64,000 nt of DNA from assembly GCF_026262505.1 (NCBI RefSeq), contig NC_067206.1, positions 32,317,896 through 32,381,895 of the forward strand. The letters run 5' to 3'. Position numbers and translations under genes: made by a program. The stretch is from Trichomonas vaginalis G3. Lineage: Eukaryota; Parabasalia; Trichomonadida; Trichomonadidae. The notes below the pieces were generated by a model. The model had not been told where the DNA came from. It saw only the letters and a list, made by a program, of their open reading frames with translations, and did not search any database. Shown here piece by piece: positions 28,234-38,977 of the stretch. Positions within the stretch are counted from its first letter, which is position 1, and each line of letters opens with the position of its first letter.

Positions 28234-29867
28234 GCATTGTAAAATTTTGTTTGTTATTCCTTTTATATAAAGAAATCAGTTTGATATTCCAATAATCTTT
28301 TTAATTTCAGTTTATTTACTTAAAAATTTGGTTTAAATACAAAAACCCTTTGTATGTAATATGATAATATGATTTGAAGATAATACTTAATATTACAATC
28401 TGATTGATTGTTGACGGCATTGTTTCTTGAATCTCAATAGCTTCATTATACATTAATAACGCACCAGAAAGGTCCAGAACAATTGTGTAACATTTATAAA
28501 TCCTTGTTTATGAGCAAATACTTCTATACCATTTTCAATTATAGAACTATTACATCTCCAATTATCCCTAGAATTATAAAACAATATTTATTTGAGACCG
28601 TAACAAAACAATAGAATGTAAACATATTTGAGTGAAATAAGATAGTCACAAAATTTAAGTAGTGAGGCTCTCAAAAATTGAACCGTACTCCATACAAAAT
28701 TTGTGTACCCTCACTACTTAGATTTTGTGGCCTTCAATTGAGAGGTTAGTTTTGATAGAGCACGTTATAAAATTAAAAGGGAAAAATAAATAAAATTTAA
28801 ACATTTAATTATATATAATGTAAGGAGTGTAATTCCAAATTTTCTAAAAACTATTCAAATTTGAGCATTTTTTTGGAAATAGTAAATCTAATATGTACAT
28901 CTAATAACAACATGATTCATCACCTTTTCAAGCTCTGCAGTCAATTTTTTGAAATTTGATTGAAATAAATGTAGCAAAAATTACATTTCATTAGGGAATA
29001 TATGAGTTTCTCTGGAAACAGGCTGATAAATTTTAAATTTTGTCCAATCAACATGAATGCATTGAGAAATTTGGATTGATTTTCTGGTAGAATCTGGAAC
29101 AATTCAACCATGTATAAATGGATCATGTAATCATCATGAAATGTTAGTGTTAGAGTTCAAAAGAAACAGAATGAGTGGAAATCAAACACAATCTGAATAA
29201 TTTTAAACGTATACAATCTTTAAGTTTGTATTTTGAATTCTACATATATGATTGTGTAATTCGTTCTTTCAAATTTTCGGATTCAGGCATGTTTTGATAA
29301 AATTCATTCCCAAAAACTCCAATTAACAATTGAATTTAGTGTATTTTAAATATATACGTATTATATTTTATAAATTATATTAAATTCGCAAAATTTTAAG
29401 TTTTAAACAAAAATAAAAAATGTTCAAAATATGAAATTATGCATAGGATATTAAAATTTACATGTTAGCAATTTTTTGAATTGCTTTCAATTTTCATATT
29501 GAAATTTTTAAGATTTTTTTCTGAAATAATAAGCAAGAATATCAACCTAAATAATATTAAATTCCATGCGTTAATTTCCCCTCAAAAGTCATTGACCGCC
29601 TCTCAATCTAGATTTTGTGAGTACTTTATATGCATACCTAGTAGGAACTATTTGATATTTTAAGTTGCTTGTGCTTCGACGTGAATTGGAAAGGAAGAAA
29701 TTATGTCACAGTTTTTCAAAAACTCAAGATAAGAGTATCATTGTATGGCAAAACCGGAACTCTATTAGATAGAGGCGTCTACATTTGTTGATTTGTCTTG
29801 TATCCGTTTTTTCTCTATAAATTTTTATACATCGTAATTTTTAATTTTTTTATCTTTTTGTGTTTCA
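28234..29867. other. 1.6-kb gene-free region with a small inverted repeat
   Basis: AT-rich, without a supported gene. At 28,647-28,737 CACAAAATTTAAGTAGTGAG and CCTCACTACTTAGATTTTGT form an inverted pair around a short loop, a MITE-like fold-back. Its AGTAGTG...CTCTCAAATT arrangement recalls the ends of the 25,229-26,790 element. Confidence 0.6.
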
Positions 29868-30929
29868 ATGAATATCAATAATGATCCTTTTATTCGTTCA
29901 AAATCAGAAGCAGGCTTTAGATCCACACCTCAATCTATGCGATCAAGTGCCGTTTTTGCAAAAACACAGCCAGAAACTGTAAAAAATCAACCAGAAACGC
30001 CAGATACAGATAGAATTTTAAAAAGTGCTAAAGAAAGCACGCGTAGACCTAAGTCAGCATACACATTTCGCCCACGTGAATGCTTTTTCAATGGCACTTT
30101 CAGTAATTTTGGAAAAGATGCACCAAAAATTGCAATTGGATGTAGCAGACCAGAGCCACCAGTTCCACCAGCAACTCCAGGACCTGGTGCTTATGAAATA
30201 CCACCATTAAGAGATACTCCTCAGCAAGTTACAATTCCTCGATGCGTTAAGTTCAGAGAGCCGCCATCTCCCACTGCAAATGTAGAGCTTGTCAATACTA
30301 GATCCTTCCCGCAGATGCGTGCATGTTCCATTGCACCAAAAACAGGAAAATCTTTTTATGATTACATCGATTCTCCTGGTCCAAGCTATGTTCCGCCAAG
30401 CTCTCTTTCACCGAAAACTCACAAAATTGCAAGCCGTTACGAAACTCGTACTACTTTCGATTCTACTCCAGGACCTGGATCATATAATCCACAACGTGCT
30501 GATTTAGAGCGATCTCCTGTATTCTCAATGCATGGTATATCCAATAGAGATGATTGGCTCAAAGAGCTTCAGGCACGACCAGGTCCCGGCCATTATACAC
30601 CAAAACAAGTTTCAAAATCACAGCCTAGATGGACATTTGGCTCCAAATCACGCAAGAGATCAGCATCAGCACCTCCTATACCTCTTGGTCCTTTCTTGTT
30701 TAAAGTTGACTCTTCATTAAACAGAGAAGAATGTTACAACTACATCGAAAAGAAACCTCAACTCAGAGCTTTGATTGAAGACATTTTCGAATACGTCATA
30801 CTTTATAAACCCGAGGATCCTGTTGCCTGCATCAGGGAGAGGTTTGCAAGCTTGAAAGAAGACAGAGTTGAAGAAAAAACTGATGATTTATCAATGGATA
30901 TCATTGATTTCACCGAACTCCTCAAATAA
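29868..30929 (+). CDS. Sperm-tail PG-rich repeat (STPGR/SHIPPO) protein
   Basis: 353 residues. Contains several Pro-Gly-Pro repeats: ATPGPGAYEIPPL, DSPGPSYVPPS, STPGPGSYNPQ and ARPGPGHYTPKQ, the signature of flagellar/axonemal microtubule-associated proteins. A C-terminal acidic helical region follows (about residues 270-353). Likely located on flagellar or cytoskeletal microtubules. Intact; ATG 29,868 follows TTTCA. Confidence 0.85.
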   Translation: MNINNDPFIRSKSEAGFRSTPQSMRSSAVFAKTQPETVKNQPETPDTDRILKSAKESTRRPKSAYTFRPRECFFNGTFSNFGKDAPKIAIGCSRPEPPVPPATPGPGAYEIPPLRDTPQQVTIPRCVKFREPPSPTANVELVNTRSFPQMRACSIAPKTGKSFYDYIDSPGPSYVPPSSLSPKTHKIASRYETRTTFDSTPGPGSYNPQRADLERSPVFSMHGISNRDDWLKELQARPGPGHYTPKQVSKSQPRWTFGSKSRKRSASAPPIPLGPFLFKVDSSLNREECYNYIEKKPQLRALIEDIFEYVILYKPEDPVACIRERFASLKEDRVEEKTDDLSMDIIDFTELLK

Positions 30930-31502
30930 CTTATTTTGTATTATATTATATGTTTGTATTTTAAAACTATCTTCGGATATGATATATTTTATTTAATAAC
31001 AAATATAATTCATCATAATTTTTTAATTGAAACACAATTTCCAATGCAAACACTTTGTCATTTGTGCATACATTTATATCACAAATAGTGAAATATGATA
31101 TTTTAATTAAAATATCTCTGTTGAAATTTATTTGAAAACTAAATCTGTCTTAATGAGTTTTGAGAGATGTAACGAATAAATTATGTTCCACAGTTATTAA
31201 AATGTGCCTATAGATTCTCAATAAAATAAAAAAAAAATTAAATTGATAAAATTCATGATAAAAAATTTATAAAAAACAAATAATATATAAAATAATAAAC
31301 TAATGGAGTATGTGACGTAGCATGTATGTATGATTCAAACGGAACTTCTATTAAAAATCTAGATATTAGACATAATACTCCAAATTCTCTAAAATAAAGC
31401 ATTAAGAAGATAAGTTAGATGGTTAAAACAGTTAGATGATTGTATCTTAGAATATTCTATGGATAAAGATCTTTTCTTCTCCAATATTAACATTATTTGG
31501 AA
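30930..31502. other. Intergenic, convergent genes
   Basis: 573 bp of AT-rich DNA between two convergent genes. Nothing recognised. Confidence 0.6.
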
Positions 31503-32483
31503 TTAATGTGGAAAAGCTAAAGCTTTGTTGCGTTCAATCATCTCATTTATAATTGCTTGATCTCCGAGCTTTCTTGGATAAAATATTTTCAATAAAAGTA
31601 TTAAAATTAGGCAAATTGTGCAGAAAATGGCAATAACAACAAATAGAATGCCAAGAAATGTGTTCTTTAAGCCTAATAATGAGTCCTTTTCTAATATAAT
31701 ATATTTCTTTCCGTCAAAAAAAGAAGCCGGATAATTATTTTTGATTTGTATTGTGAAATTTCCTGTCTGAAGCTCACAACTTCTACATATTGAATAAGTT
31801 TTGACAATCGTTGGAGTAGCTGAAGCTCTCATCCATTCAATAAAATGTTCGTTTGTCTGAGCACCAGGAAATAACGTATTATTTTCTAGCCATTTGTTTC
31901 CTGTAGCATATTTACTATTTAGTGGTTTATATATTGAATCGACTTCGTATTGATCTGTAATTCCTGTTTCTGAGAAACCAGGATCTTCTGATTTAATAGT
32001 AAATGTATCGTTAAAGATTGAAACTGCAGATAGACCGCATGGAAGTATCCAATCTGATTCTGACTCCGAATCATCTCTTGATCTTAAAGGTTTGCATTCA
32101 TACATGTCTGAGAAATCAACGTATTTTCCTCGTAATTGATCTATATTTCTTGATTTCATAAACTGATTATGATTTTGATGAAAATTTGTTAATTTATATT
32201 TAATTCGAATATCGCCTCTGATTTTCGCTTCTATTTGAAAGTTGATATTGCATACATTTCCGATTGTGCATGCGTCATCATATCTTTTTTCGAAAAGCGG
32301 TACGTCTATAGTTAAAACTAAAAATAACGGGCCGCAAATAAATGAAATGATAGCAATAACTCCAAGAGTCACTATCATCCTTGCTGGCGTGAGCATGGGA
32401 TGCCATGCAGGTAGTTGTTGCTGGGTAAATAAAGATTTTTGCGTTGAAAAAGTCTGAAAAAAAATTTTATAACAAACTTTCAA
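31503..32483 (-). CDS. CDC50/LEM3-family flippase subunit, start unclear
   Basis: Non-catalytic subunit of P4-ATPase lipid flippases. Two membrane segments (about residues 36-58 and 285-310) surround a large extracellular loop with family marks: LPCGLSAVSIFNDTF, FPGAQTNEHFIEWMRASATP, and NNYPASFFDGKKYIIL near the end. The N-terminal QQLPAWHPMLTP motif is also typical. The open frame has no ATG before that motif; the first in-frame ATG would remove it. A short 5' exon is possible (minus strand has TTTTTTTTCAG just before the coding part), but the known trichomonad splice signal is not seen. Confidence 0.8.
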   Translation of the reverse strand: MKVCYKIFFQTFSTQKSLFTQQQLPAWHPMLTPARMIVTLGVIAIISFICGPLFLVLTIDVPLFEKRYDDACTIGNVCNINFQIEAKIRGDIRIKYKLTNFHQNHNQFMKSRNIDQLRGKYVDFSDMYECKPLRSRDDSESESDWILPCGLSAVSIFNDTFTIKSEDPGFSETGITDQYEVDSIYKPLNSKYATGNKWLENNTLFPGAQTNEHFIEWMRASATPTIVKTYSICRSCELQTGNFTIQIKNNYPASFFDGKKYIILEKDSLLGLKNTFLGILFVVIAIFCTICLILILLLKIFYPRKLGDQAIINEMIERNKALAFPH

Positions 32484-33018
32484 AAGAAGATTTTTCAGAA
32501 ACGTGTTTTGTCAAGAACTTGATATCGACAATAGATCTGCGTAAACATTTCAACAAGCTTTGATGTATTATATTCTCGTAGTAGGGTAAATATGGGTTTG
32601 AAATTTATACAGGTTTTTCAAAATTATTTCATATTAAGAGAATTAGATATAAAATTGAAGAATGGCGCACCTTGTATTGAATTGCTACATGTTTTTGGTA
32701 ATAGATGAAACTGTCCTCAGCAATAACTTGTAAATTTGACAATGAAGGAATGAGATAAGAGTATTTATTAGATTTAGGAACATGAGGAAAGGAATAATGC
32801 TAAGCGAATATCATGCAAATCAAAAACTCTTGTCAATCAGTTTAGAATGTTCATGGAAATGAAAATCATAATATTCTTCTAAATTTACAATATACTTTGA
32901 GACCATTTACTTTTCATGAATCAATAGAGTATCAAATGCTGCTAGTAATGATGCATTCAACATAGATATTTTACATCGAGCGAAACGAGAAAAATAATTG
33001 ATTCGCCATTTCCTTATC
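32484..33018. other. Gene-free region
   Basis: AT-rich; no gene or repeat recognised. It may contain the missing 5' end of the CDC50-type gene. Confidence 0.5.
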
Positions 33019-34616
33019 TGGCAAAAAAGGTACATTCACTAGGCGATAACAGTAAAATGGGATGAAAATAGGATAAATAGCATCCCTATATAGTGCCTAA
33101 CAATATTTATACGGGCCAAAAAAATTTGGCTAGAGATTTGGCGAGTTATAAAACTTAGAAAATTGAGAGGGATTTTTATTTTTGAATTTTTTTTGGAAAG
33201 TTAAAATTGCGATTAAAAATCGATTTCCAGGAGAACTAAGCATCTCATCATATATTTAAATCGATAAAAATATTAAATAATAGTTGAATAGTATAACAAC
33301 GTGAAATTATGGCTGAATCTACAGAAAAAATGAACATATTTGACATTTTTGAAAATTCATACGTTAGATGGTGACAGACTCATAAACTATACTTTAGCTA
33401 AGATTGATATATGGTTTCAACAACACATGGTTAAAATCGTAAAAATATTTTAGATTTCAAAAAGATATATATGGTAATATAATGGAACAGAGTCAGCAAA
33501 TAGCATGTAAAATATGTTATAATTAACTTTTTATTAGATCCAATAGTAGATATCGAATGGTTTCCAGCTTTATGGTTAAATATTTTCTTTTCGAGCTTCT
33601 CTTTAACTGTTGTATTAAGGTTGTAAATTTTTGATGCTAGAAACTATGGAATCTTCTTTGCTGCAGCATTTTTCTTGAGAGTTCTTGCAATTTCGAATAG
33701 ATCTGCGCATTGTATGAAATTGAGGCTTTAAAATATCTTGAAAACAGAATAGGACTGCTTTTCCAAAGGAATGCTTACTTGTAAATCAGAGAGTTTCAAA
33801 ATTGAGAGCAAGATTATCATCATAACTTTCGATTTTGCTGCGAAAAAGGAAGACAAGTAATTAACAAATCATTTACTGTTGTTCATCAAAAGAAGAAAAC
33901 TTTGATAACAACTAATGATGATAAAATCAAGCTATCTTTTAATATTTTAAATTGATAAGACATTCAAAATATTTGAATGGTTTAAAATATTTTCTTTTAA
34001 TTTCTATAAGATATTATCATGATTATATAATAAAATTTAAATTTTTATTCAAAAAGGCAATATTTCAAACTTTTAATTTCAAAAATCTTAATTCTGCAAT
34101 AAGTGTATTTAATTGTAGCAAATTTAATGATCCTTCGTCATGCTTAGCAATTTGGAACTCATAAATTAATGATTTCTTCAAGTAAAATTCTGCATTATTT
34201 CAAAAGTCAATAATTCTCTAGTAACTTTTCTTCAAACCCTAACCATTATATTATAGGTATAATGGAGAATAATTGCAAAGAAAGATAGCCGAATTTACTG
34301 GGTAGTTCTTGTGATGCGAAATAATTGCAAATTAACACCTAGTTTTAACAGCATCAATCTCTTTTTGCTCTCATTTAAATGCATTCGCACACTTTAATTT
34401 TGAAATATAAGAGTTTTGGAAATTATCAAATTTATCTGCTCAAATACTATAGATCTTCATAAGTGTTAATAGAATCATTAGCCTTACATATAGTGTTTAA
34501 TATAATGATGCACATTATACTGGGATTCATTCCTTATTCATCTAGTTATTATAAGATTTACAACCCCATGAAAATTTAAAATTTTGTCAAAAATAGTGAA
34601 TGTACCTTTCTGGCAA
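33019..34616. mobile_element. 1.6-kb non-coding element with TIR-like ends
   Basis: AAAGGTACATTCACTA near 33,026-33,041 and its exact inverse TAGTGAATGTACCTTT near 34,593-34,609, with further partial match outward (GGCA / TGCC). No coding sequence inside above 70 codons. It looks like a non-autonomous DNA transposon; superfamily not determined. Confidence 0.5.
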
Positions 34617-34752
34617 ATTAAGAAAAATGTATATGATGTCATTAGGATGCTCTAGTCGGAAACAAAAACATAAAATGTTTACATTCAATTGAATTCTGCT
34701 TACAAAATTTTTTATTTTGAAAAGAAAACTCAAATCTTCAAAAAGATAAAAA

Positions 34753-36318
34753 ATGACGTTTTCAATTGATGCCCTTCGCGTAGAACTATATCGTCGACGT
34801 GAAGAGTTTGGACCTCTTCCAAAAACAGGTAAGAGCTATGATATAGCAATAGTAGAACATAATTGGTACAAATCGTTAATTCGTTTCATCAAAAATTCCA
34901 ATGTTCCTATTCCTGGTCCAATTACTAACTACGAATTACTATCAGGGAACACATTAAAACCAAATATTGTCTATAAAGTCGATTATAACGCAATTCCTGT
35001 TGAAACCTTCAGATACTTAATTTCCATCTTTAAAGGAGGTCCTGAAATCATTAGGAAATACTCCATTCATCCGAGAACTCTCGATAGTTGTATAATTTTA
35101 GAGCCAATAATTTTACGTATCCAGCCTGAAAGCCATGCATGTGTTACAAAAACAGTTGATCCTGATTGGATTTTCGCTGATCTAAAGCCTCATTTATGCA
35201 AGAGTTTATTAGTAAATCCACAAGATTTCATTTTCGCAAATAAATTACGAGAAAAGATAGATGAAAATGAGAAAATTGGTGATTACGTAAGAAACCATGG
35301 TAATCTGGTTCGTTTAACAAAGCATTTACGAAATGCTCACTCATCTTTGTTAGCAACGCTACCATTAAACTTCAAACCAAAGGCGAATCAAAATCTTACT
35401 TTCGTATGTTCGACATTACCAATTCACACATTTACTCCTATGCCAATTGGTCTGCTAAATCTAGGAAACACTTGCTTTTTAAACTCAGCCATACAATGTA
35501 TTGCACATCTTAGACCATTGTACAACTATATTTTATCACCTACTTTCGATTTGGCTGTTGCAAATAACCAAGGCAAGAAAAACAACTGTGGCATAGCCAT
35601 GGAGTTCAAAAACCTACTTAACATGATGGCTAAAGAAGATACTCCTGTTAATCCACGTGATTTCAGAAACGTTATAATTTCAAAACACAAATCTTTAGCA
35701 AATTTCGCAGAACACGATGCGCAGGAAGCATTAAGTGCGATTCTAATAGGCATCCATGAGGATATTTCTATCGATAATAAGTCAATTATATCAGATCTTT
35801 TCTTTGGCCAAACAAAGACGGTTATTAAGTGTTCAAACTGTGGTTATTACGAAGATTTAAAGGAAGATTTTATGATTTTGCCACTCCCTCTCCAGGGAAA
35901 CTCTTTAGACGAGATATTTGAATCATATTGCAAGCCAGAAACACTAGACAAAGAAAATATGTGGTTCTGCAGTTCATGCAAGTCGAGAGTTCAAGCTGTT
36001 CGTCAAACTTTCATTGAAAAACTGCCACCAATTTTAATAATCCAATTATCTCGTTTCGAATCCAATGAAAGGAAGAATAATAAGATCATTAATTATCCAC
36101 CAAACCTAGATTTATCAAGACTCTTCCGAGGAGCCTCTCCGATGCATCTTGTTTCAACAATTTATCATGATGGAACTTTGGATTATGGCCATTACATTTC
36201 TGTTACGCTTGATCAAGAGCAGAACAAATGGTACTTGTTTAATGATATGAAAGCATCTCCTGCACGTCCTGGTGATGCTTTTGGACCAAATGCTTATATT
36301 CTTTTTTACCAAATATAG
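34753..36318 (+). CDS. DUSP-domain ubiquitin-specific protease (C19)
   Basis: 521 residues, intact. The N-terminal DUSP domain is at about 30-130 (HNWYKSLIRFI ... PGPITNYELL ... LISIFKGGPEI). The catalytic USP domain starts at about residue 235 with the Cys box GLLNLGNTCFLNSAIQC. Zinc-binding pairs are CSNCGYY and CSSCKSR, and the His box is DYGHYISV, with the final WYLFNDMKASP and NAYILFYQ. Cys and His are both present, so a working deubiquitinase is likely. The catalytic domain is compact, without large insertions. Cytosol or nucleus cannot be told. Confidence 0.95.
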   Translation: MTFSIDALRVELYRRREEFGPLPKTGKSYDIAIVEHNWYKSLIRFIKNSNVPIPGPITNYELLSGNTLKPNIVYKVDYNAIPVETFRYLISIFKGGPEIIRKYSIHPRTLDSCIILEPIILRIQPESHACVTKTVDPDWIFADLKPHLCKSLLVNPQDFIFANKLREKIDENEKIGDYVRNHGNLVRLTKHLRNAHSSLLATLPLNFKPKANQNLTFVCSTLPIHTFTPMPIGLLNLGNTCFLNSAIQCIAHLRPLYNYILSPTFDLAVANNQGKKNNCGIAMEFKNLLNMMAKEDTPVNPRDFRNVIISKHKSLANFAEHDAQEALSAILIGIHEDISIDNKSIISDLFFGQTKTVIKCSNCGYYEDLKEDFMILPLPLQGNSLDEIFESYCKPETLDKENMWFCSSCKSRVQAVRQTFIEKLPPILIIQLSRFESNERKNNKIINYPPNLDLSRLFRGASPMHLVSTIYHDGTLDYGHYISVTLDQEQNKWYLFNDMKASPARPGDAFGPNAYILFYQI

Positions 36319-36622
36319 ATTTTTTTTTATTTTTTGTTTGTTATAAAGTTTATTTTTGTATGTAATTTTCCCATTTTTTTTTAAAAAAATATTCATTTTT
36401 TATCTGAAATTGAATAATCGACCATTCAATTTTGGAAAATATTTATTTTTTGCGATATCGCTTTTAAAAATTTTTCTGAGAATTGATCGGAACTATAGAT
36501 TTTAATTTTAGATAAAAAATGAATATTTAAAAGAATACCTCAAATGTACTGTGTTAAAATGTGTTTTGTTTTCTGATCATTGATCCGAAAAGTTTAACCT
36601 CCAAAGTTCATTTTTTTTATTC
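36319..36622. other. Intergenic
   Basis: T-rich spacer; TTCATTTTTTTTATTC immediately before the next ATG fits an Inr. Nothing else seen. Confidence 0.5.
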
Positions 36623-36776
36623 ATGTTGAGCTTTTTATACGTTTGTTGTTTGTCATTGAAAATAGCAATCAATGACATCGAATACGAAGGTAATTCTCTT
36701 GATGATATACTCGATAAAAACAAAATCCAGAAAGATTCAGTGAAAACTCTTCACGTTTTATCAGGTGATTTTGACA
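36623..36776 (+). pseudogene. Start of a secreted/surface protein gene cut by MULE 2
   Basis: MLSFLYVCCLSLKIAIND is a signal-peptide-like start, followed by IEYEGNSLDDILDKN and TLHVLSGDFD. It is interrupted at the 9-bp target duplication ATTTTGACA (36,768-36,776). The style recalls N termini of trichomonad BspA-like surface proteins, but no leucine-rich repeat is left to support that. On the far side of the MULE the frame stops within three codons, so the original may already have been short or shifted. Confidence 0.5.
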
Positions 36777-36967
36777 GAGGGGGCACAAACTTGCCCAGTG
36801 AGGTGAAGTGAAAAGTGACAGGTTTACATGTCAGAAATGTAAAGTGTTAGATTTGAAACAAAAAATGGATTAATTTATTATTATATGATAGAGAGATTTG
36901 GTAAGTTACTATCAAATTTGTAAGTAAGGGAAAAAAAGTAAGAAAGAAAAAAAAATTTTTAAAAAAT

Positions 36968-37066
36968 AAAAAGCCACTCGCTTCGCTCGCGGTTGACAAA
37001 AAGAACAAATTCGAAAAAAGATTGTATGAAATTACGAAACTAAGCCGCGAGCGAAGCGAGCGGCTT
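36968..37066. repeat. Inverted pair of GCGAGCGAAGCGAGC sequences
   Basis: AAGCCACTCGCTTCGCTCGC at 36,969 and GCGAGCGAAGCGAGCGGCTT ending at 37,065 are inverse copies with one mismatch over 22 bp, about 50 bp apart. GC-rich islands within very AT-rich DNA, in the one-sided 320-bp outer part of MULE 2. Non-coding. Confidence 0.75.
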
Positions 37067-37528
37067 AAGTAAACAACATATTTCAGATTATCGATACTAA
37101 AAATTTGCCCAGCCAGTAAAGCATTCAATTTTTTTTGCATTTTTTTAAAGCTTCTTAACTTAAATCATGGAATGTCTCAAAGACAAAAGTAGCATACAGC
37201 ATGTAAAGCTAAAGAAAGATAATCATAATTAATACCTTAATTTTTAATATTACGCATTTTTAGGTGCAAAATTTAAAAACATTCTAATACAATAGAGCAG
37301 TTTCCAAAAGTAGCATACAGCATGTAAAGCTAAAGAAATATAATCATAATTAATACCTTTAAAGTTTAAAATCTTGATTTTTTTTAAAATCAAATATTTA
37401 TAACTTTAATACATACAGCTTAAACCTTATACTTGTTTTCTCTTGTGAGAAAGCAATCTTACAAAGCTAACAATCCTAAAAAATAAAGAATTAAAATTTA
37501 ATAATTTAATCTAAAATTAAAATCAAAA

Positions 37529-38977
37529 TTAAATAAAATGAGTTCTTTGTAATAATACTTTCAAGGTAGGATATATTTTAGTGGGATCTATTGAGTCATC
37601 ACTAACAGCATTGAGCAATCTATTGAGCATTGAAATACTCTCGATTTTTCTTTGTCTTTTTACATCAATTTCTGCGTTAGTTGCTTTTTCCATGATCTTA
37701 ATGACACGGTCATCTGCTGGATTTTGATCAATTTTGAGTTTGATAACGAAAGATGGTATCACTTTTGTATAAATTTCTATAATAACATCATCAATTCTGA
37801 GATTTTTTCGATCAGGAAAATAGTCATGTTTGAGTGTTCTAAAATGAGCTTCGGCAATATTGTTAGTTGCGTCGCCTTCACGCCTGTCACGAGCAATCCA
37901 TATTGATATGTTGTAACGCCATTGTCTGTTAAAGTATTGAGATGCTGTTGGATCTGTGTCGAGCAACTCCAGAACTTGATCATAGGCAGCATTTGCTTCT
38001 TCCTCATGTTCTGCATCTAATTTGAAGACTAAATCCTTCATCAAATTATAGAATTGTTCAAATTTTTCTTGAGAAGAAAACTTATTTGATTTGCGAAGAA
38101 TTGCACGAAGAACATGTACTCCGCACCAAAGTATTTGAGCTTGTGGAATGCTTTCTTCTATTGCTTGAGCTATCTGTGGAGCACAGTCCATGCTAATGTA
38201 TTCTGGCTCAATTGTTACCCATCTGAGATAGGCGCACACGCAAACTTGAATGTTTTGATAAGTGTCTGGTTGACAAAAGAAATATAAAAAAGGGAAAATG
38301 TGAAAATCTTTGATTTTGCCAGTAAATGCATACAATGGAATGTTTGATCGCAACAATTTATAGGTGCTGTCTATATGAAATGTCTTGATACTATGCGCAT
38401 AAGCTTTGCCTTCAAAAGGCGCGTAATAGAAACACATATTATTGTCTGAGACTTCAAATGCAATGAGATCATCTGGAGATTCTTCTTGTACTGTCTGAAC
38501 AAAGATTTGCAATGACACAACATCGTCAGGAGAATATCTAGTTTGAAGAGCATGTATTCTCTCTGCAAATCGTTTGATTGCACGTGGTTTTTGAGCGTAC
38601 ATCTCTGGAATGGACGGACCTGTAAGAGGAATTTCAAGATCTTTGAATGCATTTAGCTGTGCTATCGCTCTTTGATTGTCATCTGTTTGGAAGTAATGTT
38701 CTAAATATTTGCGATAAAAGACAGACGAATATTGACTTTTGTCATTTGGGGCGGAATGATCATGTTCTTCAACTATTTTGATTAGTTTGTATTTATTTTG
38801 ATCCAAGATTGCAACATTAAAATGTGCAGGACATTTTGGATATTTGCAGTGGAATGAAATCTGAGATCTTTCTTTCCTGACACGTTCACCATATCCATAC
38901 TGTGCTTGTATTTCTTGTTTAACTCCAAATTTACAAAGATCCATAACAGTAAAGATAGTTTCTTCTTCTAATTCCAT
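37529..38977 (-). CDS. MULE transposase 2, intact
   Basis: 482 residues from ATG 38,977, preceded by TTTCATTTCAATTTCAA. N-terminal finger-like CKYPKCPAHFNV ... EEHDHS. DDE core: HIDSTYKLLRS (D), SMDCAPQIAQAI (D), WCGVHVLRAIL, NNIAEAHFRTLK (E). Related to the MULE 3 transposase over the full length. No breaks; potentially active given intact ends and a visible target duplication. Confidence 0.9.
   Translation of the reverse strand: MELEEETIFTVMDLCKFGVKQEIQAQYGYGERVRKERSQISFHCKYPKCPAHFNVAILDQNKYKLIKIVEEHDHSAPNDKSQYSSVFYRKYLEHYFQTDDNQRAIAQLNAFKDLEIPLTGPSIPEMYAQKPRAIKRFAERIHALQTRYSPDDVVSLQIFVQTVQEESPDDLIAFEVSDNNMCFYYAPFEGKAYAHSIKTFHIDSTYKLLRSNIPLYAFTGKIKDFHIFPFLYFFCQPDTYQNIQVCVCAYLRWVTIEPEYISMDCAPQIAQAIEESIPQAQILWCGVHVLRAILRKSNKFSSQEKFEQFYNLMKDLVFKLDAEHEEEANAAYDQVLELLDTDPTASQYFNRQWRYNISIWIARDRREGDATNNIAEAHFRTLKHDYFPDRKNLRIDDVIIEIYTKVIPSFVIKLKIDQNPADDRVIKIMEKATNAEIDVKRQRKIESISMLNRLLNAVSDDSIDPTKIYPTLKVLLQRTHFI

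Noticed and set aside
32484-34752. tRNA or other RNA genes in gene-free regions
   Set aside because: No cloverleaf or conserved box sequence noticed by eye here or elsewhere; a covariance search would be decisive.
36623-36776. Firm assignment as BspA-like surface antigen
   Set aside because: Only a signal-peptide-like start of about 50 residues remains; no leucine-rich repeat.
36847-37140. 97-codon minus-strand reading
   Set aside because: Covers the GC-rich inverted pair and a MULE end; low complexity, no domain.
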